Below, piece after piece: positions 42,831 to 55,230 of a stretch of 64,000 nt of DNA. The stretch lies in NCBI GenBank assembly GCA_029224185.1, contig CM055192.1, positions 1,539,001-1,603,000 of the forward strand, read 5' to 3'. Origin of the DNA: Karalla daura (taxonomy: Eukaryota > Chordata > Actinopteri > Chaetodontiformes > Leiognathidae). The position numbers and the translations under genes are program-made. The notes beneath the pieces are model-generated. The model did not search any database. It was not told where the DNA came from and saw nothing but the letters and a program-made list of their open reading frames with translations. Positions within the stretch are counted from its first letter, which is position 1. Each line of letters starts with the position of its first letter.

Positions 42831-45800
42831 AGTTCACACACACCACCTCTGTGGTGTATGTGCGTATTTTCCTTCAGTGCTGGCTTTATCACATTCAAAC
42901 ACGATAATGTTCTAATGAACATTACATCAAGTGACTTGTATATTAAAAGCTGTCCATGGGGTGACATTTGTAAGGTGGCTCATGCTGAATGTAACAGCAG
43001 CATTTTGTCACATTTAGCGTCAAAGAGTGTGTGAAAAAGTAGTGGCCCTTTTTAGCACATTTACATCAAGATGTTTTAACACAGAAATGTATATTATTAT
43101 TATTATTATTATTATTGTTATTATATTAAATGTTACACCTAAATGTTACATGTTTAACAACAATTTTAGATGTATATGTCAGTATTACTGTCAGTATTAC
43201 ATAATTAAAATGATTCAATGTTGAATACAGAAATTACACACTTGAAGACACTGTGGGCTTTTTTTAAGCAATGTGCCACCTCTGTTTTCTTGTGACTCTA
43301 TGTATTTGTTGAGTATGGAAGAGTATGGACTTTTGTTTTCTGGGGAATTGCTGCTTTAATATTTGTGACATCTTAGACATGGGAGCTGTTCATGAGCGCA
43401 CAAGAAAAGAAGTATCACTGCTTACATGTTTCTGTCTCATCTTCACTGGTAATCATGGTAATCAGACTGAAGTTCTAGCTGTAATTTATATAAAGGCACT
43501 TTCTGATATACTTATTTTTGCTCAAAGATGAAGACATTTTACCCAGGTTCATAACGCTTCACGACTTATGTACTTTTGACTTTTTCTTCTGCATGTATGG
43601 CATCCTTGTTTTCACTGAGGGAAACCACCCATACTGCATACTTCTCACTGACTACCTTTAGAAGCTAATTCAGTATCAGCACATAAATTAAAGATTAAGG
43701 CTACAGATAGCATTGGTTTAGATTAGTATGAGCTGAGATTAAAGGTTTATGAATTAAAATGCCCAGTAAAGGCCCCCATAGTAATGTGGGTGGGTGGATA
43801 GTGGTTGACTACCAACAAAGCCTTCTGAGCTGACACAATGAAATCACAAAAGAAGTAGGTCATAGCCTGCTGCTCCAGTATCTTGGCCCCGGGGTGACAT
43901 CAGTTTTTGTTTGATGAGTTGATAAATTCACACACTGAATGAATTTAACAGAGCACATCATCCTAATTAGGCCATAACTTCTGGTGTTCAGCAGATGACA
44001 GCACACAAGGAAAAACTTGAACCACAACAGCTGTACCATGAAGAGATGCACACATTGCATCACAGATTGGGTAGTCAGTACAGTGAGGTGCTGTGTCGTT
44101 CCAGGTATTATGTTTATATCAGGTTTGGATGACCAATTGTGGTGTACACAAAGGCGCACGTCTCTCATCAAGGAGGAAATGGGTCGGGGGCCTGTTCTGC
44201 GCCCCTGATTTTTTTGGAGCAACTTTTCGATTCATCCATTCTGGTATTGTCAAGTGACGAATAAAGAAGAAAAACCTGACTTCATCTCCATGTCCATCCT
44301 CCTCCTGCCATACAATGTCAACTTATCACATAGATTTCATATGGAAAATGTTTGTCAGATTGTGACAAGGTGAGCACAATAATATAAATTCCACATACAA
44401 CTTTTAGGAAAATAAAATGTTTTCATGTGTCTGTTATTGAAAACTATAAATTTAAGATGAGGCCACAACTCTTGTTAAGTCTTTCTTTATGATAGGGTTC
44501 ATTTAAATTGACACAAGAAAATGGCAAATGCATTCATCTTCATTTATTAATTTTCACAATGCAATTAATTCAATAAACACTGTGTAAGACCTCAGTCTCC
44601 TCAAAAGAGGTATTAGCCTCTATTGATAGAGATAAATGGTGCATATCTGCCCTAATTTTTCTCTATTATAAACTATAGCTCCCTCTGTTGTAAAAAAAAG
44701 TGCTATTACATTGACATTTTGCAAAATAATGGGTAAAATATCTGCAGTAATCTCTGAATTCCTTATATTAAAACATCTGATGTTAAAACTATTATTGACA
44801 CTGAATTTGATTCACAGTGATTTGACCTACTATCGTGGGAAATTTGTGGATGTTATGAGAAGAATTTCTGAGAAAATTCCTAAAACAAACCACTTATCAG
44901 TCTCTGTGTGTGCAGGAAGCAAAAGTCTTCCTAGCCTGTATGCTGCATTTACACTGCATGGTACCAGTAGTTAATTTCCTGTGCTTATGAAACAAAAAAG
45001 CTTTGAAATATAAGCCTGACTCTGCCCTTTTCAACTAATGTTAGGCCTGTCTAAACTCTTCAAATGTCTATGTAGCCCAGTCTAACCCCATACCACATGC
45101 CAAAATGGCACATGGTAGAGAGATGTTGGTATTTCCAGTATTCAGCCAATGGATGGCAGTATTTTAACACTTGATGGCATGGGAAGTTATCACCTGTAAG
45201 CTACATTCTCTGTCTGTTCACGTAAGTTCCCACTTGCCCACAATTTATATCATAGCTATTTCTTGAATTCATATCCATTATTTGCGGTGTGGCCTTCAGT
45301 TGTTTGGACCTATAAAAAATGCAGAAAAACAGCCTAAAATTAACAATACTGTGATTATGGCTGGTAGAGAGACTTCACTTGTCAAAGGAATGTGACTTAT
45401 AATGCATTCCAGTAAAGCTCTATTAAAATTACCCTGTGAGAAGGACTGTAATTTTCCATCTTCACCCCAGAGTTAAGCTGGGATCAGCCTCTGAGACATA
45501 CAATACCTTGTTGCTAGGTAACATCACTGTGATGCCTCTGCCTCAACCCAACTCAAGTGACTGTAAATATGCAACCCTCTTTCAAACTGATGAATCAATA
45601 ATTTTTTTTTGGTAGTAATCATTATTTGAAGCTACTATTGCTTTCATATGAGACTTTATTTGAGTGGCAATGTATACAATGGTGAATGTATAAGGAAATG
45701 TATACAGAAGATTGTGTTTTTCATTCTTCACTTTAGCTGTGTATCTTTTAATTGTAACTCTAACTTCATATTGCTCCACACACATTTCATCATGTCAGAG

Positions 45801-46251
45801 CATAAGATAAATGCTTAATCGGGTTTTATCATTGTGCAGTTTCCTCATGCAAAGACTGATTTAAAAAGCTTCTTTCAGAATCTTTCTGTGATTGATGGCT
45901 CTTCATAAATGTTTAGCAGACTTCTCTTCGACACACATCTCCTTGCCTGAAACAAAGGTGTGGGATTCAAGTGAGCTAAAAAATAATGCTCAATAATGCT
46001 CTCTGTTGGGAATGCTCTCATTGTAGAGATAGAGATAGTGTGAAGATGTGAAATGATTCCAACTCAGAATATGGTGGTACAGTGCCCTGAGTCTCAGCCA
46101 TCATGTTCTCATAAGCTCTCATCAGATAGAATTAGAGGAGAGTACTGCCCTTTCTGTCTGTCTGTCACTGATTATTGTAACAAGCACTACCTAAACAGTG
46201 CTGTGCTTTCACCTTCTTGCATAACTGCACATAAAGCTTAGTTTATGTGCA
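42831..46251. other. Gene-poor AT-rich stretch upstream of BICDL1
   Basis: I see no exon, RNA gene or recognisable transposon here apart from a (TTA)n tract at 43092-43116. Short ORFs lack start context, splice sites or known domains. Confidence 0.5.
43092..43116 (+). repeat. (ATT)n microsatellite
   Basis: Eight ATT units. Confidence 0.95.
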
Positions 46252-46277
46252 GGGGGGGGGGGGGGGGGGGGGGGGGG
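46252..46277 (+). repeat. Poly(G)26 tract
   Basis: Uninterrupted run of 26 G. Confidence 0.97.
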
Positions 46278-46969
46278 TCTGTGGTGAAGTTGTCTTGACT
46301 TGTTGGTTTGTGGCTATGACTGATGAATTTAATGGCGATTTGCCAAGTCGCCATTACAACTGTGGGGATGACAAATACAGGGATGATAGGTGGAACAAAT
46401 GCAGGAGCATAGAGGTATGGCAGGGACCTGACGCAGAACCATAAACCAAGACTTAATAAGGCTTACTTTATGGTTCCCGTAACTGACTGCAGCATAACCT
46501 ACCCGCCATAGGTTTCTATTTATACTACAGCGTGCATCCGACAGCCACGCCGTCCAAATCTCCAACAGAACGCTAGGGCGAACACAAAGTCTGAGGGGCC
46601 TGTGGTGTAATTGTCTCTGACTGTCTGCAGTTGTCTGTTTTGTGACTGTCTTCCTCAGTGATGTGCTCCTCCATTTGGTCCATATCTTGTAAGACAGAAT
46701 TCAACAATGGTAGTCTAGCAATAGAGGAAAACCAGAGCAGCCAATCACAGTGCTTACACTTACAGGGAGGTGCCCGTAAGCTGCTTGGAGGGGCCCGAGG
46801 TAGGAGCTTACAGGTACAGCGGAGATCTAACATAAAAGCAACATGGAGTCACGCGGCTCAGATTTCCTATATCACTTCACGCCTGTGTGTGTGTAACACA
46901 CCTGTGTGTAAACACGAGAAGCCGATTAGTTTAACTGTACTGAGTGACAAGATGATTATGACATCTCAA

Positions 46970-47430
46970 GTCAAGTCAGGTGTTTTCATTTTGAAAAATG
47001 ACTGGATCCTTTAGTTTATGTTGTACCCATGTCCTACTTTTGGTTATGCTGGACTGAATGCTGCTGGTTTGCTAGTTACTGTTCCTGAGTGCTCCATAAT
47101 CTGCCAAAAGTAGAACTATATCCTTTTTGCAACATATCTGTGAAACTGATGGTGGAGTGACGGACAAGTGCTGTTACAGTGGTTGTGTAAATTGGCTCAT
47201 TGCCTAAAGTGGTTCCCCTGTCAATTCACTCTGGATGTGTAAAGTAATGGCAGACCTGAACCACTGGAGCTACGAGGCTCAGGTGTCAAGTTGGGTGCTT
47301 TTAGTTTGAAAAATGACTGGATTGTATGCTGCTGAGCTCCGTAGTCCATCAAAAATAGACACTCATCCCATTTGCTGTGTATTTTGAAAATTGATGGTGG
47401 ACTGATGGTTCTGGTACGGTGCCGTTAAGG
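46970..47430 (+). repeat. Two diverged tandem copies of a ~315-bp unit
   Basis: TTTGAAAAATGACTGGAT occurs at about 46991 and 47307. Each is followed by ATGCTGCTG, a CC(A/G)TA(A/G)TC(T/C)(G/A)(C/T)CA segment with AAAA(G/A)TAGA, and TGATGGTGGA(G/C)TGA. The copies are diverged and the second is shorter. Confidence 0.65.
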
Positions 47431-49860
47431 AGTTTGGACAAATGGGCTTATAGTATAAATAGACTCATAGATTGCACCGCAGTTACAGATGTGTAAATCT
47501 GGGGTAGGTGTTTTGTACCTGTGTGTGTAATTTTTTGCGTGTGATTTGCAATACAGTAGAACTGTGGTGTGCCACTTGGCTGTCAATAGCATGAAAATTG
47601 AGGTGAGGCTGAACTGGTGTGTCAGACCTTGGGTACTGTCTTGTTGTGACATGACACTACAAGAGGGCATCAGGGAGTTACATTGCAGTCTAAAGTTAGA
47701 AAAATGGAATTCATTCAATAATTTTGTAAGTTCCAAGTCGATCTTCTGACTTGTCTAGGGCAGCGCATAACCAAGATGGGGTCTTTTCTCATAGTCCAAA
47801 ACCAGTGACTCCTTTGTTTAGCTGATTTACTAGAGCTTTTACTATAGGCCCGTCCTATGATGCCAAGCTCTTTGAGGAGCTCCACAGGTTGAATCTTGTT
47901 GATCCAACCCCTGCTCTCCATTTCTGCTGCAAGGTTGGAATATCAAAATATAGCTTCTTGCATTCATAAGCCTCTTCAACAGCCTTTTCTCACATTACCA
48001 ACAGCTTGACAAGAACCACACAATACTGAGTCTCGGACAGGTTTCAGGTTTGTGCTGGCAATCTTTGGAGGAAAGATACATTTCTTGTCCAGAGAAGTGA
48101 TCAACTAGTGAGCTTGCCTTTGGGTGTGGGACATTTGTCGTCCTTCTCTCTCTCTCTTTCCCTCTCTCTCTCCCAAAGGAAAGGCATGCTTTTTGGATGC
48201 CTGGGATGGGTAGTGGGTTGTGACTTGTTAATCACCCTTCCCTTGTACTCAATTTTAGCTTCAAGTATTTTCATTACTTTGTTGTGCCTCCACGTGTACC
48301 TGCCCTGGTTTTTGTTGCAGGCAATAAATCTGCATCTGCATAGCTGCATCGTTTCCTAGCCAAAGGTTCAGGTTTACCGGTGAAGAAAGAACATTGAATG
48401 CGGTGTTGATGCTGAAGGTTGTATTTGCCTCCATGTACCAGAGAACTTTCTTTAGAGAGAGAGTGATCTATCTTTAATGCCTTCCAACTTAGTTGAAGCC
48501 CAGGAGACAGGTTTAGCAGACTCTTCTTGCTGCTGCACCTTCTTAACCACAACTTGGTGACATCCTGAGGTTGTGGCCTTGTGCCAGGTGGGTTTTTGGG
48601 ACCCCAGTCTAAGTCCATGGCCAATTCAATAGTCCCATGACCTATGATGTCCTAATGTCAGAGGGAAGAGCTGCCCAAGCTGCCAGAGCTTGGCCCACTT
48701 CCTTTGCCCACTTCCTTTGTGCCACTTGTGTCCCACTTGATCTGTCAATCTCTGCAGCCTGCATGGAAATGGCTGACCAACCCTCCATGATGTCACCAAT
48801 TGGTCAGTGAAGATCTGTTTATGAGCAGAAACCAGAGGGCCGGGGTGGAGAGGAACATGACAGATATAACTTTTCACGAGTGAACACAGTCGTCTACGCA
48901 GCTTCAATCCTGACTTGATCACATTAAGGCCTGGATGATGATGGCACTGCCCTCACAGTTTGATTCGATTATGATTCACCAGGTAACTTTTGATTCAATT
49001 CAATTCTACCATGCATTACGATGCAATGCAATACATCAAAATTCTACTGTATGCAAGGCAAATTTTCATCGGTCATGAGGCAAGACAAGCAGTCAGATAT
49101 TGAACAAAAGTTTTTATTGGCTGTTGGACACCTTCCACTTAGACATTCATACCCCTGTCCAACAATATGAACAGGTTCCAGATCCAATTCTCCAGAAGCA
49201 GTTGGGTCTTGCCTGTAGTGTCAGCAGTAGAAAAAAAAAGTCCTTGCTACATGCTCATCATTACTTATATTAGCAGTCTCATCAGCCAAAAGGGAGAACC
49301 GCTCTGCATCCCTGCATTTACTCAGAGTTGTGCCTTGAATCTATTTCCCGCAATGCTCAATAAACTTTTTCTGTGTGGCCCCAAATGGGTAGGTTTTGTT
49401 GTCCACAAACTATCAATGACTCCCTTCAGTCTACATTTAGTGTGCCCTGCCACTCGTTCATCTGAGCAACCTAACTTGGAATAGATGTATTGGATCTTTC
49501 CCAAAGCAGCGCCAACAAATTCACCTATGTGCAGTTGGGCACAACTGTGTGGTGGAGTCGACGTGTCTGGAAACTATACTATTAATATACAGTATCTCCA
49601 GTCAGTAAGTGGCTTCATTTTCAGAACCGTGTCTCCTGATGAGAAAAGTATGCAAACTACACATAAAAATGCCATCAACACCTTTTCTGTAATGCTGTTG
49701 TTCATGGGTTCTGGGAGGTGAGAAAGCACAAGGACTCCAGGGACATGGGGTCCCCGGTCCAATATCTTAGTCCTGTGCTATCAAGAAATAAGAATAGAGG
49801 AGAGGAAAGAGATGGAGTATAAATGAGGAGAGGGAAGAGAGGTGGAAAGGAGTGGTCACA
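47431..49860. other. Gene-poor stretch with possible LINE trace
   Basis: No supportable gene. Minus-strand sequence near 47830-47920 encodes GWINKIQPVELLKELGIIG, which has the flavour of a fish non-LTR retrotransposon frame but is too short and isolated to assign. A TC-rich microsatellite lies at 48138-48172. Confidence 0.35.
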
Positions 49861-51009
49861 CCAAATGCCTGTATGGCAGCCAGACATTGGTGTAGCGGAA
49901 GGAGGACACGAGTAGGCAGAACAAAAAACTTTTGCTTTATTCAAACCAGTGCTGCAGTGACAATATCACAAAAATGGCAAAAGGAACCAAAAGTGCAGAG
50001 TGCAAACAAAAATGGCCAAAAGCAAAGAATATGTCCAACCAGCAAAAAGAAATCTAAGAGCTATCAAAGCAAAGCTGAGCAAGACATAGCAAAGCACAAT
50101 GGCAACTTAAAAAAAAACTTACATAGCCTTGCACCAGGCATGTGAACCTCTCCTCACTCTCTGCCCCTCAAGCAGGACTGAGGCCCATTTATTTAGGGAT
50201 ACCTGTTCCCTGGACCCTAGCATTCCAGAGAACAGGTAACCCCCTTAAAAAACATATTTACAATAACTATAGTTGTTTGCAAATTAAAATAAACACAATA
50301 AAAATGACCCATCACCAACATAATATTATAATACCACCACCAAATTAGAGCAACCATTCATTCAACCAAAAAACACACCAAACACCCCCCCACCCCTCCC
50401 CGAGGGCAGACTCCTACAGCGGGCGCGATTCTGCAGGGGAGCCGTGGAGCTGGAGTTGTGGGAGTGGTGAGTGTGTCTGCTGTTGGCAACTAACGTGGGA
50501 ATTGCAGTAGGTTTATGTGTGTAAATGTGTGAAAATGGCACTTTGAAGTGGATACCTCACTACCTGGTGGTGAGGGTACCAGGCCAATGTATGGTGGAAG
50601 GGAGAAATGATTGGTGAGTGTGTGTGTGTGACTGTGGCTGCTGTGGGACCCCATGCTCAACCACGTATGTGGTGCTAAATGGTGGTCTAAGCATGTGGTA
50701 ATAATGGGCACGAAATCAGCACATCAAACTCCACCGCAGCCACCCCCAAAGTGCATGACCATTCCCCCTCTCTCCACCCACACTACAGGCGTCAACAAAC
50801 TGTTCCACAAAGGGCCAGTGTGGCTGCTGGTTTTAGTTCCAACCCATCAAGAGAACACAGATTAACCAATCAGGTGTCTGAAGACTCAGATCGGTTGATT
50901 AAAGGTGTATTGCTGCGTGGTTGGAAGACAGAAAGGAGAGCAAGGAAAGAGAGTGCAAAAGAAAGAGAATACGAGAGCAAAGAGAGAAAAGTTGAAATAA
51001 AATGGGTGA
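49861..51009. other. Gene-poor stretch, unclassified
   Basis: A-rich and later C-rich DNA with small frames only. Composition changes near 50380 suggest mixed repeat debris, but no ends or domains are identifiable. Confidence 0.4.
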
Positions 51010-51053
51010 GGCGGGGTGGGGGGGGGGGGGGGGGGGGGGTGGGGGGGGGGGGG
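51010..51053 (+). repeat. Interrupted poly(G) tract
   Basis: G-rich run with two long uninterrupted blocks (51018-51039 and 51041-51053). Confidence 0.95.
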
Positions 51054-51149
51054 TTGGTTGGTCCAGGGTGACACCAGCACCCCCCTGTGGTGGACAGCCA
51101 GCACCAGGCAGACAGAGCCCAGCCCAGCAGAACTCAAACAGGCCACTAC

Positions 51150-52050
51150 CAGTGAATACTACCACAGGGACCATGCAAGCCCTGACCTCCCACATTTGTA
51201 CCAGCTCTTCTTTCAATCCTTGGTACTTTTCAACCTTTTCATCTTCCTTCTGTCTGACCTTGGCGTCAGCGGGTATTGCTGTTTGTCAGTCTAGAAGCTG
51301 AAGTTCCATAGAACCTTGGCCCAACTGTTCTCAGCCTTCCTGTGGTACATCCCACTGGGATTTGGGTAGTTCTATACCATACTGGGCACAGATGTTTTTG
51401 TACACTATTCTAGCCACTTAGTTGTGCCTCTCCATGTACGCCGACCCAGCTAGCATCTTACATCATGCCACTACATGCTGGTCTGTCTTGGGGCTGTCTT
51501 TGCATAGTCTGCTCCATGAATCTGATTTACTCTGGTAGATCCTGGCCTCTATAGCTCTTGTACCTCAGACTTGTTCTTGTGCTGCAATAATTAGCACTTC
51601 TGTGCTGTCTGTAAGTCCAGGACTCTCCAGCCAATGGTAGGTCCTCCCAATATCAGCCACCTCTTCAATCGGATGGTCCTACATACCATGTAGGGGCTTG
51701 TCCATCCATGTTGTCTGCTCCTCTTCTTCTGATCAGGTTTTCGGGTGATTGAGGTATTCACTTAGGAGTTCATAAGTTGAGGCTATTTATTTGATATTTA
51801 TTTGATTTATTTGTACTATTTTCGGTGTTTCGATCGTGGCATTGAAGCTCACGCGTCCTCTGCCTCCCTCTTCCTTCCGCAGTCTCAGGGTGCTGGATTT
51901 GGGGCGGAACCCTCCGTGCATGATGAGGAAGTTTCTTGTCTGTGGCTTCTATCTCTCCCTTTGGCCAGCTTATGATTCCAGCGCATTTTCTGATGACTGA
52001 CACTGTGTACAGTTGATGGTGAGTCCTAGATGAAGGCACTTAGGTTACTG
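51150..52050 (-). mobile_element. Restriction-like-endonuclease LINE relic (R2/R4/NeSL type)
   Basis: The minus strand, with frameshifts and stops, encodes in order: SWPKGEIEATDKK; MHGGFRPKSSTLRLRKE then EGGRGRVS; LIIAAQEQ; a CCHC remnant (RLCKDSPKTDQHVVA then CKMLAGSAYMERHN); VYKNICAQYGIELPKSQWD; and KVEKYQGLKEELVQMWEV then VPVVVFTG. This is the segment C-terminal to the reverse transcriptase, including the CX2C…H…C knuckle and nuclease region of LINEs that use a restriction-like endonuclease. One Cys of the CCHC region is disrupted by a stop. I am confident about the class but not about the exact clade. Confidence 0.75.
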
Positions 52051-52137
52051 TTGATCTTATACAGTTCCAAACATCCCAGTATCCCAGTACGTGTGGGGCA
52101 GTATTAGTGCTGTTTTCTCTTATGAAATGAAATGAAA

Positions 52138-53801
52138 ATGAAAAATACTTTATTAATCCCAGAGGGAAATTCAATATTGTAGTAGTTTTTTTTTGTCTTA
52201 AAGATAATAATGATTAAGTAATAATGATTACATTGATTAATTCAGGTTTAGTTCTTGTTCTTGAGGCTGATGGCTGCTGGAAGGAATGATCTGTATCTCT
52301 CAGTCTTACATCGGACCTGAAGAAGCCTCTCACTGAACACACTCTGTTGTCTCATCACTGTGTTGTGGAGAGGGTGTAAAGAGTCCTCCATTATCTTCAT
52401 CAGCTTGTGCAGCACTCTTTTTTGGATGATCAGCTCCAGCGGCTCCAGAGTTACTCCAAGTGCAGAACCAGCTTTCTTGATTAGTCTGTTGATCCTCTTT
52501 AAGTCTCTGGTTCTGATGCTGCTGCCCCAGCAGATCGCTGCAAAGCTGATTGCACTTTCAACAACAGACTTGTAGAAGATGTGCAACATTTTGGTGCAGA
52601 TGTTGAAAGATCTCAGCTTCCTTAAGAAGTAGAGTCTACTAAGACCTTTCTTGTAGATGTTGTCAGTGTTGCATTTCCACGCAAGTCTGTTGTCCAGCTT
52701 AACTCCAAGGTACTTGTATTCCTCCACCACCTCCACCTCCTCTACCAGGATGGAAACAGATCGATGTACATTCTTCCTCTTGAAGTCAACAATCATCTCT
52801 TTTGTTTTGTTGGTATTCAAGATGAGGTGATTGTTATCACACCATTCTACAAATTGACCAACCAGTTCTCTGTACTCTGCTTCTTGTCCATTCCTGATAC
52901 ATCCGATAACTGCTGAGTCATCAGAGTATTTCTGCATATGACAGGACTCAGAGTTGTACTGAAAGTCTGAGGTGTACAATGTGAAGAGGAATGGTGAAAG
53001 AACAGTTCCTTGTGGTGTTCCAATGCTGCTGACCACCATCTCAGACACACAACCATTCAGTCTCACAAACTGTGGTCTGTTTGTAAGGTAGTTATAAATC
53101 CAAGTGGTTGTGGAGTTATCCACCTGGAATTTATGGAGCTTCTCACAAAGCAGAGCTGGCTGAATCGTATTAAAGGCACTTGAGAAGTCAAAGAACATGA
53201 GCCTCAAAGTGCTACCTGACTGGTCCAGATGAGAGTGAGCTCTCTGAAGCAGGTAGATGATGGCGTCTTCAACCCCAAGCCCATTACGATATGCAAACTG
53301 TAGTGGGTCTTGAAAGGTGTTCACTTGCTTCTGGAGGTGAGCCAGAAAGAGTCTCTCCAGGACTTTCATGATGTGAGATGTCAGGGCAACTGGTCTGTAA
53401 TCGTTTGGCTCAGTAGGTTGTGGTTTTTTAGGCACTGGAACAAGGCAGGACGTTTTCCACAGTACTGGAATTCTCTTCTGACTCAGGCTGGTGTTGAACA
53501 GGTGCTGAAGAATCAGACATAGTTGTTTTGAGCAGGTCTTGAGAACTCTGGGACTGACACCATCTGGACCTGCAGCCTTATTCTGGTTCAGTTTCTCCAG
53601 TTGTTTCCTGACTTGGTTACAGGAGACAGACAGAGTGGAGGTGGAGTTAGAGGAGGTAGAGGAGACAGACAGAGTGGAGGTGGAGTTAGAGGAGGTAGAG
53701 GAGACAGACAGAGTGGAGGTGGAGTTAGAGGAGGTAGAGGAGACAGACAGAGTGGAGGTGGAGTTAGAGGAGGTAGAGGAGACAGACAGAGTGGAGGTGG
53801 A
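52138..53801 (-). mobile_element. Rex1/L2-like LINE with 518-codon reverse-transcriptase ORF
   Basis: An uninterrupted minus-strand frame runs from 53801 to the stop at 52248. After a Ser/Thr-rich repeat part it reads NKAAGPDGVSPRVLK, VPVPKKPQP, NDYRPVALTSHIMKVLERL (RT motif 0/1), QFAYRNGLGVEDAI, FFDFSSAFNTI (motif A), GTPQGTVLSPFLF (motif B), YSDDSAVIG (motif C, with Ser in the usual YADD), and a C-terminal FLPAAISLKN. It is followed by a GGGATTAATAAAGTATTT-type tail (52140-52180), as in fish Rex1/L2-like elements. The copy is 5' truncated: no endonuclease domain lies upstream, where a stop occurs at 53802-53804. The intact RT frame implies a fairly young insertion. Rex1 versus L2 is not decided. 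Confidence 0.85.
53622..53801 (-). repeat. 39-bp minisatellite, ~4.6 copies, in frame within the LINE ORF
   Basis: GGAGACAGACAGAGTGGAGG recurs every 39 bp (starts near 53623, 53662, 53701, 53740, 53779) with almost no divergence. Thirty-nine bp is 13 codons, so the minus-strand LINE frame reads a repeated TLSVSSTSSNSTS unit without a stop. On the plus strand the repeat is also open in two frames. Confidence 0.9.
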
Positions 53802-54453
53802 TTATCAGGATTTATTATCAGGACTGGCCCATCTCGTTCAGGACGGATTAGTGAATGTCCTCATACTTGAGGGTTGAGGCCGCTACAGCTGAGCGGCAGC
53901 AGACGCACTGCCCAGTGCTTGTCTGGCCAAGCATAGGCTGTTGCCGTCCCCTATGGACTGTGGGTCATCCTCTGCCATCATCCACTGGACAGACAGGGAG
54001 GTGAGCGGATGTCAGGGGCCTGGCCCACCAGCGTCTCCAGCACCACCACCTGCCTATCTGTTCCAGCCTGGAGGGTGACATGGTGCCGCAGGTCTGTCCA
54101 CGTCATCCCTAGCCAAAATTACCATCTGCTAAAGAGACTGCCAATGTGCTTATAACTCATGTTTTTAGGCTGCACGGACATCCTGTGGAAGTTGTCTCTG
54201 GCAGGGGTCCCAAGTTCACATTGAAGTTCTGGCAAGCCTTCTGCAAGATGCTTTGTGCCTCTGTCTGTGCCAGACGAAGTGGGTGAACCAACTCCTGGAG
54301 ACTGTCCTGCGCTGTTTGCCTTCCCAGAATCCATTGACCTGAAGCCCACAGTTGCCCTGGGCATCCATCAATGCACGCATCTCCTCATCGTCTGGTCTGT
54401 CTCCTTTTGAAGATTGTCTAGGCTACCAGCCACCTCTGTTTCCCGCTTGAGAA

Positions 54454-54710
54454 ATGGAGGCCAGGGTCCCCTCAGTCCAAGCCTTTGTTCACCGTTGCTG
54501 CTGGAGAAAAGCACCTCAGTACCATGTGGGTCAGCGGGTTTGGATGTCCACACAGAACATTACCCATGAAGTGTATTCCTGGAAACTGACTCTCCGTTTC
54601 ATTGGTCCCATGCCCATCTGCAGATCATCAGCTCGATTCCAGTTGCCCCTAAGCCTTTGGCGCATCCACCCCACTTTTCATGTCTCTCTCTCCAGAAGAG
54701 ATCCAAAGAA
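54454..54710 (+). mobile_element. Ty3/gypsy pol relic (integrase C-terminal part)
   Basis: Plus-strand frame: APQYHVGQRVWMSTQNI, then KLTLRFIGPMPI, then LPLSLWRIHPTFHVSLS. This follows the Y-VGQ-VWLST…KL-P-FIGPF-I…LP--LRIHP-FHVS pattern at the end of gypsy integrase, just before the chromodomain in many fish elements. No LTRs, reverse transcriptase or gag were found nearby. It is a fragment, closed by stops downstream. Confidence 0.8.
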
Positions 54711-54794
54711 AGGCAACAGTTTTACAGCCGTCTCTTTTACTATTGCTGTCTATGGGCAAAATGATTTTTGGGCCCCAATGGGATTGGGATGGGT

Positions 54795-55230
54795 GGCGCC
54801 CTATCCAGTTCTTATTATACATCCATGGTTAAGCTCCACTGGCATTGTGAGTCTCCGGTCGTCATAGCGACAGTGGTAAATGCGCTCATTGTATGCTGCT
54901 ATGTCAAGTTCTCGTCAGTGATGAAGGACAGGCGTGTCTGCAACTCCTCATACATCCATGGGCGAGCAAGGTCCATAGGAATGAATGAGCCGCCATGTTT
55001 AGTACTGTATTCAGTTCTTATAATACATCCATGGCTTGGCCCTGCTTGGCCCTGCTTGGCCCTGCTTGGCCCTGCTTGGCCCGGCGAGCGAGCAGGTACT
55101 AGAAAAATAGTACCAGGTACCAGATTTCAGGTAATGGAAACACACAAAATGCCGAGCCAAACCAGGTAGAGCCGGTACCATGTAGTGGAAACGTGGCATA
55201 TATGTCACATGACCAGTGGAGCGTAACCTG
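54795..55230. repeat. Probable non-autonomous DNA transposon cluster
   Basis: The motif CAGTTCTTAT(T/A)ATACATCCATGG occurs at ~54808 and ~55013. The segment 55095-55200 contains GTACCAGGTACCAG and later GCCGGTACCATGTAGTGGAA, words typical of fish transposon ends. No target-site duplication was resolved. Confidence 0.4.
55034..55083 (+). repeat. 10-bp tandem repeat, 5 copies
   Basis: The unit CTTGGCCCTG is repeated five times; the last copy has one change. Confidence 0.95.

Noticed and set aside
42275..42967. N-terminal extension of BICDL1 upstream of 42274
   Set aside because: The frame is open, but the residues bear no resemblance to BICDL1. The family start MSA-C… fits the ATG at 42274.
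53539..53877. Plus-strand ORFs with repeated EETDRVEVELEEV or GGRGDRQSGGGVR units
   Set aside because: They are the complementary reading of the 39-bp minisatellite. The reverse-transcriptase frame on the minus strand is the supported one.
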